Positions 59,216 to 64,000 of a stretch of 64,000 bases of DNA are shown piece by piece. The stretch comes from CAYJLC01 sp964370735. GTDB taxonomy: Bacteria > Bacillota > Clostridia > Oscillospirales > Butyricicoccaceae. How positions within the stretch are numbered: the stretch's first letter is position 1; every line of letters begins with the position of its first letter. The translations under genes and the position numbers were made by a program. The stretch lies in assembly GCA_964370735.1 (NCBI GenBank), contig CAYJLC010000003.1, positions 1-64,000 on the forward strand. Direction: 5' to 3'. Under the pieces are notes generated by a model, which worked only from the letters and a program-made list of their open reading frames with translations, did no database searches and was not told the origin of the DNA.

Positions 59216-59239
59216 AAAGGACGATATACATCGCCCTTT
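59216..59239 (-). terminator. Hairpin after mntP
   Basis: In minus-strand sense AAAGGGCGAT-gtat-ATCGTCCTTT (one G-U pair), followed by ATTTT, 3 nt after the mntP stop. U-run moderate. Confidence 0.65.
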
Positions 59240-59242
59240 TTG

Positions 59243-59767
59243 TTATAATGAATTTATTCCTATTAAAATAAGTACAATTCCTGCAATAATTTCAATAGTT
59301 TTTGTGTTTTTAATTGTAATTTTATTCGCGATTTTTACTACTAACGCACAACATAAAAATGTTACAATACCAATTATAATCGATGAGCTAATTATTTCCG
59401 TACCTAAAATCGCAAACGAAATGCCTACTGCAAAAGCATCTATGCTCGTGGCTATTGCAAAAGTGGCTATCGCCTTATGAGTTAGTTCTTTTGAATGTTC
59501 ATTATCATTTTTTATAGCCTCAAAAATCATTTTTATGCCGATAAGACATAGTAAAAAACATACTACTGTATTGCCAAAACTCTGAATTTGACCGCTAACT
59601 AAATGCCCCAAACTATAACCTAATATCGTCATTAATGACTGAAATATGCCGAAATATATCGGCATAAAGTACAGATTTTTGTGGTTTTTAAAATATAGAC
59701 TATTGGATGCAGAAACTGCGATTGCATCAGAAGAAAGGCTTAGTGCAATGAGTAAAAGTGTTGTCAT
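59243..59767 (-). CDS. mntP: Putative manganese efflux pump MntP
   Basis: 174 residues with six membrane helices and the two-fold DUF204 repeat: LSLSSDAIAVSAS near 9-21 and ATSIDAFAVGISFAI near 97-111, both carrying the conserved Asp. I choose ATG 59767 because AAGAGG lies 10 nt upstream; an ATG three codons earlier is too close to that site. It begins directly after the M20 peptidase stop. No yybP-ykoY riboswitch precedes it, so manganese control, if any, must be elsewhere. Confidence 0.87.
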   Translation of the reverse strand: MTTLLLIALSLSSDAIAVSASNSLYFKNHKNLYFMPIYFGIFQSLMTILGYSLGHLVSGQIQSFGNTVVCFLLCLIGIKMIFEAIKNDNEHSKELTHKAIATFAIATSIDAFAVGISFAILGTEIISSSIIIGIVTFLCCALVVKIANKITIKNTKTIEIIAGIVLILIGINSL

Positions 59768-59768
59768 A

Positions 59769-61001
59769 TTATCCATTCCTCTTGATAAATTCTTTGTACC
59801 AATCACAAGCTTTGTTGTAAGAAGATATTTCGATACGCTCATTCGCTGTATGGATAGTCTTTGAAAGCTCACCAGTCATTAAAATCGGCATAAATCTAAA
59901 CACATTATCGCAAATATCTTCGTAATGGCGCGCATCTGTGCCACCTAGCATCAGATAAGGCACAACAATTGCATCATCAAATTTTTCTTTAATTAAACTT
60001 TCAATATTTTTGAATATTTCAGAATTAAAATCAGTCGTTTTACCGTAGTTTGCAGGTTTTAACATAATTTCTATGTCGATATCGAGCCCTTGTAAGATGT
60101 TCTCAAGATGTGCCAATACTTTTTCAGTAGTCATATTCGGCAACATACGAATATCAAGTGCAACATACGGCTCATTTGGCAAAATATTCATCGCTTCTGA
60201 TGCTTTTGTCATCGTTGGAGCCATAGTTGTGCGCACATAAGGTGCATTTTTAGGGTTATTAATGAAATTTTCAGTTATTTCAGGGTAGTCAGTAAGCTTT
60301 TCAAGATAAGAACCAATAAGCGGAATAATTTCTGCTTGGATTGGGTTTTCCTCGACAGCAATAATCGCTTTTGCAACACGATAAAGTGCAGTTTTTTCTG
60401 TCATATATGCTGCGTGACCGCCTTTTGCGCGTGCAATAAGTTTCAAACGAAGAATATTTTTCTCGGCTATTGAAACTGAGGCAAAATTCCTATCTGGTAA
60501 AAAGTCTTTCGATACAAAACCACCTTCATCAAGTAGTAAATCTAACTTAACGCCCTCGCTTTTAAGAACTTTCACGATTTCTTGAGCCCCGTGTGGGCCA
60601 CCAATTTCTTCGTCGTGTCCAAATGCAAGATAAATCGTACGAGTAGGCTTAAAACCTTCGATTAACGCCTGCTCCATCGCAGAAAGTGTTGCAATAAGCG
60701 TGCCTTTGCAGTCTAAAGTACCGCGTCCCCACACATATTCGTCGTCAATCATGCCTGAAAATGGTTCACACGACCAGTCAGCCTTGATTGCAGGCACAAC
60801 ATCTTGGTGCGCGCACATCATCATCGGTTTTCCATGAGCTTCATATTTAAAAAGAAGGCTACCGTTGATTACACGTTTTTCAAAACTTTTGTGCACATTT
60901 GGGAAGCTTTCTTCCAGCAATTTATGCAATTTAGGAATATTTTCATCAATTACATCTGATGTAGTTTTTATTTGTATAGCTTTTGATAAAATTTCAATCA
61001 T
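59769..61001 (-). CDS. M20-family metallopeptidase (carboxypeptidase/deacylase)
   Basis: 410 residues. Zinc ligands and catalytic residues are visible: CAHQDVVP, GTLDCKG (bridging Asp), GHDEEIGG (catalytic Glu pair), DEGG and TIHTANE. A dimerisation domain is inserted at about 180-300. Size and motifs fit M20A proteins related to Gly-X carboxypeptidase. Substrate cannot be named. It lies between ribF and mntP with minimal gaps. Confidence 0.88.
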   Translation of the reverse strand: MIEILSKAIQIKTTSDVIDENIPKLHKLLEESFPNVHKSFEKRVINGSLLFKYEAHGKPMMMCAHQDVVPAIKADWSCEPFSGMIDDEYVWGRGTLDCKGTLIATLSAMEQALIEGFKPTRTIYLAFGHDEEIGGPHGAQEIVKVLKSEGVKLDLLLDEGGFVSKDFLPDRNFASVSIAEKNILRLKLIARAKGGHAAYMTEKTALYRVAKAIIAVEENPIQAEIIPLIGSYLEKLTDYPEITENFINNPKNAPYVRTTMAPTMTKASEAMNILPNEPYVALDIRMLPNMTTEKVLAHLENILQGLDIDIEIMLKPANYGKTTDFNSEIFKNIESLIKEKFDDAIVVPYLMLGGTDARHYEDICDNVFRFMPILMTGELSKTIHTANERIEISSYNKACDWYKEFIKRNG

Positions 61002-61002
61002 A

Positions 61003-61896
61003 TTAACACTCCTTAAAGTAGTTTTTTGTATTCAATACGTCATTTTTAAGCTGATTTTTAAGCTCTAAAACGCCATTAAATTTCATTTCTGGTCGCATAA
61101 ATTTATATAAGAAAACTTCGATATCTTCGCCATAAATTTCCTCATCAAAATCAAAAATATGCGTTTCAACAATAACTTCGCTTTGGTCTAAAAAAGTCGG
61201 AATAACGCCGATATTAGTCACTGAATCATAGATTTTCCCTAAAATCATAACTTTTGTCGCGTAAACTCCGTTCGGAACCGACCTCATATTAATCGGCATT
61301 TTGATATTCGCAGTCTTAAATCCTATAAGTCGCCCTTGCGCCCTTCCATGGATAACTTCGCCAGAAATCGCATAAGGATGGCCTAAAAATTCATTTGCTT
61401 TTTCGATATTCCCAACAGACAAAAATTCACGAATTTTAGATGAACTAACACGCTCACCGTCGATTAATATCTTCGGTACTGCGGTAAATCCGATATTAAG
61501 TTCGCGACAAAATTCTTCTAGTTTCTTGGAATTTCCTCTGCCTTCTTTACCGAAACGAAAGTCAATTCCAGTAACAATATGTGCAACATTATAACGATTT
61601 ATAAGTACATCAACTACAAATTCATCCCATTCGATAGAGGCATTATCTTTGTTAAATTCCCAGAAAATCACATCTTCACAATGCGAAATCTGTAATAATT
61701 CCTCTCGTCTATACTCGCAGTTTATAAGATAAGGAATTTTTTCACCTGTAATCGCCTCGATAGGATGCTTATCAAATGTGAAAATTGTCGGTATTAAGTT
61801 TTTTTCTTTTGCTATGCTATTTGCCATATCAGTAAGTGCCTTGTGACCTTTATGAAGTCCATCAAAAAATCCAATTGCCACCACTCTTTTTTTCAT
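61003..61896 (-). CDS. ribF: Bifunctional riboflavin kinase / FAD synthetase
   Basis: Converts riboflavin to FMN and FAD. 297 residues: N-terminal nucleotidyltransferase (1-160) with GFFDGLHKGHKAL, TFDKHP and the RVSSSKIREFL segment; C-terminal kinase (170-297) with GEVIHGRAQGRLIGFKTANI and GVYATKV. It follows truB by 12 nt, the common Firmicute order rbfA-nrnA-truB-ribF. GGAG ribosome site. No FMN riboswitch precedes it. Confidence 0.96.
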   Translation of the reverse strand: MKKRVVAIGFFDGLHKGHKALTDMANSIAKEKNLIPTIFTFDKHPIEAITGEKIPYLINCEYRREELLQISHCEDVIFWEFNKDNASIEWDEFVVDVLINRYNVAHIVTGIDFRFGKEGRGNSKKLEEFCRELNIGFTAVPKILIDGERVSSSKIREFLSVGNIEKANEFLGHPYAISGEVIHGRAQGRLIGFKTANIKMPINMRSVPNGVYATKVMILGKIYDSVTNIGVIPTFLDQSEVIVETHIFDFDEEIYGEDIEVFLYKFMRPEMKFNGVLELKNQLKNDVLNTKNYFKEC

Positions 61897-61908
61897 ATTA
61901 ATGCTCCA

Positions 61909-62811
61909 TTAAAAAAATGCTTTAATAGGGAAAATCGCCCTACCACCGTCGTATAATTTCTTAGTTTCGCCCAGCATAAAAAACTCTTCTTTTTCGTTAT
62001 ATACCGCAACTGAAATATTGTTTTCAAGAGGCATGCAAGAAACATTTTCATCGCGCGAAAAAGTACCATTTCTAAGCCTAATTTCTCCAGTTTCATCCAC
62101 TTTAACCGATAAATAATCGCTAAAAACACTATCAGTCGGCTGAATATATTTCTCGATTTCGCCTGAGTCAGAAAGCTTTTGAACCTCGTCTAAAGTAAGC
62201 CCTTTTTTGTACCCGCCAGACTTTGTCCTAACAAGAGAAGTCATTGTCGCAATTGTGCCTAATTCGTGCGCAATATCTGTGATAATAGTTCTAATATATG
62301 TCCCTTTTCCACATAAAATGCGTATTTTAAACTCATTTTCAAGCAGATTTTCTTCAATTAATTCTATATTATAAATATCGACTTTTCTCGCTTTTCGCTC
62401 AACAGTGCCACCATTTCTAGCAATATCATAAAGTCTTTGTCCATTGATTTTAATTGCAGAATACATCGGTGGAACTTGCATAATTTCACCTATAAACTTA
62501 GGCAAAACAGCTAATATCTGCTCTTTTTTGATACAAATTTCGGCAGTTTCTAAAACTTCTCCCCAGATATCTTCTGTGTCGGTTTTAATCCCAAATTTTA
62601 ACGTGGCAACATATTCTTTTTCCGTATTCATGTGAAAATCGACTGCTTTTGTTGCATTTCCAAGAAAAATCGGTAAAATTCCCGTAGCTTTAGGGTCAAG
62701 CGTTCCCGAATGACCCATTTTTCTCATTTTTAACATACCACGCAATTTTGCGATGACATCATGCGAGGTAAAATCTTCTGGTTTATCTAAAACCAAAATA
62801 CCATTATACAT
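61909..62811 (-). CDS. truB: tRNA pseudouridine(55) synthase
   Basis: Forms pseudouridine 55 in the T loop of tRNA. 300 residues. N-terminal GILVLDKPEDFTSHDVIAKL, the catalytic Asp in GHSGTLDPKATGILP (near 34-48), and CGKGTYIRTIITDIAHELG are all present, with a PUA-like C-terminus. One nt separates it from nrnA. Confidence 0.96.
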   Translation of the reverse strand: MYNGILVLDKPEDFTSHDVIAKLRGMLKMRKMGHSGTLDPKATGILPIFLGNATKAVDFHMNTEKEYVATLKFGIKTDTEDIWGEVLETAEICIKKEQILAVLPKFIGEIMQVPPMYSAIKINGQRLYDIARNGGTVERKARKVDIYNIELIEENLLENEFKIRILCGKGTYIRTIITDIAHELGTIATMTSLVRTKSGGYKKGLTLDEVQKLSDSGEIEKYIQPTDSVFSDYLSVKVDETGEIRLRNGTFSRDENVSCMPLENNISVAVYNEKEEFFMLGETKKLYDGGRAIFPIKAFF

Positions 62812-62812
62812 T

Positions 62813-63745
62813 TTATATTACCTTTTTAATCTCATTTAGTAGTTTTTGCTTAATTTCTTCGAAGTTTTCATCAAAAAAAGTCGCTCCAGACGCTCTTTGA
62901 TGTCCTCCACCGCCGAAAACAGCACAAATTTCTGAAACATTCACATCACCACTCGAGCGAAGCGATGCTTTGATTTCATTTGGTTTGCGTTCTTGCAGAG
63001 TAATCGCCACTTCTACTCCTTCAATTGAACGTGAAAAAGCAGCAATATTGTCTAAATCATCTTCCAAAGCGCCTGTTTTAGCCCTATCTTCCAATGAAAA
63101 TGTAACAATATTGACTTTTGAATCAAAGTGAAACTCCATAACATCAAGTAAATGTCGCTCTACTTTAACTCTCGATTTTGTTTTCACATCAAATAGCACT
63201 CGATTGATTTCACCAACATTTTCAATGTAATTTAAGCAATTTCCTGCCACTTTATGCGTATTTGTAGTCGTATTTGAGTATTTAAAGCACCCTGTATCAG
63301 TCGAAACCGAAACATAAATAGCCGTTGCAATTTGCTTATCGATTTCTACCCCTAGTTCACAAGAAATATCATAAATTATCTCGCCGCAAGCGCCTCTATC
63401 TACGATTAAATTATGCGTTGCAAACCCCTTATTTGACATAAAATGATGGTCAATACAAAGGTCAATCTCAAATGCTTTTGCATTGTCAGTAAACAGATCT
63501 GGTGTTGCAATATCCACAGTTACAACAAAATCTGGTGAAAAATCATCACTTGGATAAAATTCTGATACATATTTTTCATATTTTGGTGTAACTTCTGGAT
63601 TTTTTAGTATAAATGCATTTTTTCCAAGCTTACGCAAAATTCCACATAACGCACCTGCAGAGCCTAAAGTATCTCCATCTGGTTTTTTATGTGTGATAAT
63701 TAGAAAATTATCATTATTTTGCAGTAAATTAATCGTTTTCTTCAT
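62813..63745 (-). CDS. nrnA: DHH-family oligoribonuclease / pAp phosphatase NrnA
   Basis: Degrades short RNA and 3'-phosphoadenosine 5'-phosphate. 310 residues from ATG 63745 (MKKTINLLQNNDNFL), with GGTGGAAGTG upstream; an ATG at 63766 is possible but is less well placed. DHH motifs include ITHKKPDGDTLGS, VTVDIATPD, CIDHHFMSN and a DTGCFKYSNT segment; the DHHA1 motif GGGGHQRASGA is at the C-terminus. It overlaps rbfA by 17 nt. Confidence 0.93.
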   Translation of the reverse strand: MKKTINLLQNNDNFLIITHKKPDGDTLGSAGALCGILRKLGKNAFILKNPEVTPKYEKYVSEFYPSDDFSPDFVVTVDIATPDLFTDNAKAFEIDLCIDHHFMSNKGFATHNLIVDRGACGEIIYDISCELGVEIDKQIATAIYVSVSTDTGCFKYSNTTTNTHKVAGNCLNYIENVGEINRVLFDVKTKSRVKVERHLLDVMEFHFDSKVNIVTFSLEDRAKTGALEDDLDNIAAFSRSIEGVEVAITLQERKPNEIKASLRSSGDVNVSEICAVFGGGGHQRASGATFFDENFEEIKQKLLNEIKKVI

Positions 63746-64000
63746 CACTTCCACCGTCTTCATCATGATTTATGTCTAAATCGTGTATCATTTTTGATAT
63801 TTTCGCACCATAAGTGATAGAATCGTCTAATTTCATGATAAGTTCAGGGGTATATCTTAATTTTACAAGGCGACCTAATTCGCGTCTTAAATAAGAACTT
63901 GCAGATTTTAATGCTTTCATAACTTCACTACCATCGTGCTCTGAACCTAATACGCTCACATATACTGTCGCAAATCTCAAATCACCTGTAACATCAACGT
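63729..64000 (-). CDS. rbfA: Ribosome-binding factor A, C-terminal part (cut by window edge)
   Basis: Late 30S maturation factor. The visible 89 codons include VDVTGDLRFATVYVSVLGSE and the helix EVMKALKSASSYLRRELG, followed by the KLRYTPELIMKLDDSI signature and an acidic C-terminus ending in DEEND. The beginning lies right of the window. It overlaps nrnA, so the two are co-translated. Confidence 0.93.
   Translation of the reverse strand, partial: VDVTGDLRFATVYVSVLGSEHDGSEVMKALKSASSYLRRELGRLVKLRYTPELIMKLDDSITYGAKISKMIHDLDINHDEDGGSDEEND

Noticed and set aside
59768..59800. Manganese (yybP-ykoY) riboswitch before mntP
   Set aside because: mntP starts directly after the M20 peptidase stop; there is no untranslated space for it.
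61897..61908. FMN riboswitch before ribF
   Set aside because: Only 12 nt separate truB and ribF.

Overview
The window is AT-rich chromosomal DNA from a low-GC Gram-positive bacterium, most likely a Clostridia-class Bacillota of Lachnospirales/Eubacteriales type. Supporting signs are strong AGGAGG ribosome sites, near-consensus sigma-A promoters, the dgt-dnaG-rpoD block, AddAB instead of RecBCD, an SLH-domain surface protein, and a 2-hydroxyacyl-CoA dehydratase-type activase. Both ends cut a gene: tuf at the left and rbfA at the right. I found no rRNA, tRNA, IS element, prophage or CRISPR array. It is ordinary chromosome with some accessory loci.

Layout. 1-11.4 kb (minus strand): rpoB-rpoC, then rpsL-rpsG-fusA, then tuf, with perfect or near-perfect promoters before rpoB and before rpsL. 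rplKAJL is not upstream of rpoB; a large dual-sensor GGDEF/EAL protein (11.8-14.7 kb) lies there instead. 15-18.1 kb (plus): a Fur-family regulator followed by a znuACB zinc uptake operon. 18.2-26.1 kb (minus): two membrane proteins, then a nicotinamidase-like gene-dgt-dnaG-rpoD operon, yigZ, a GntR regulator and trmB. 26.3-32.4 kb (plus): a stand-alone pduL, then an iron operon feoA-feoB followed by a nicotianamine-synthase-like gene, a UPF0104 membrane protein, pssA and an alpha/beta hydrolase. 32.5-36.0 kb (minus): a Na/Pi-cotransporter/PhoU protein, purB and a 41-codon small gene. 36.3-40.1 kb (plus): a siderophore ABC transporter of the YclNOPQ/Ceu type. 40.3-48.4 kb (plus): a split dehydratase activase/HgdB pair, a diacylglycerol kinase-like gene, an HD hydrolase, a DUF4430 + ECF S-component pair and an EAL protein. 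48.5-64 kb (minus): an SLH esterase, addB-addA, a YibE/F protein, and a housekeeping run rbfA-nrnA-truB-ribF-M20 peptidase-mntP.

How parts work together. The most coherent signal is a metal regulon. A 16-bp inverted repeat of form GTTAGY-N4-RSTAAY recurs before feoA, three times before the siderophore permease (once inside the promoter spacer), once before its binding protein, and once before the zinc locus. This implies one DtxR/IdeR-type metalloregulator, not encoded here, over iron and possibly zinc uptake. The Feo operon also carries the nicotianamine-synthase-like enzyme and two lipid genes, and is the best candidate for undescribed biology here.

A second unexplained signal is bead-like arrays of short near-perfect hairpins with unrelated stems. 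One lies in the rpsL leader, a second lies after the dual-sensor gene, and a smaller set lies between rpsL and rpsG. Other oddities are an AddB without the N-terminal Walker A segment, and the activase/HgdB protein split into two overlapping genes.
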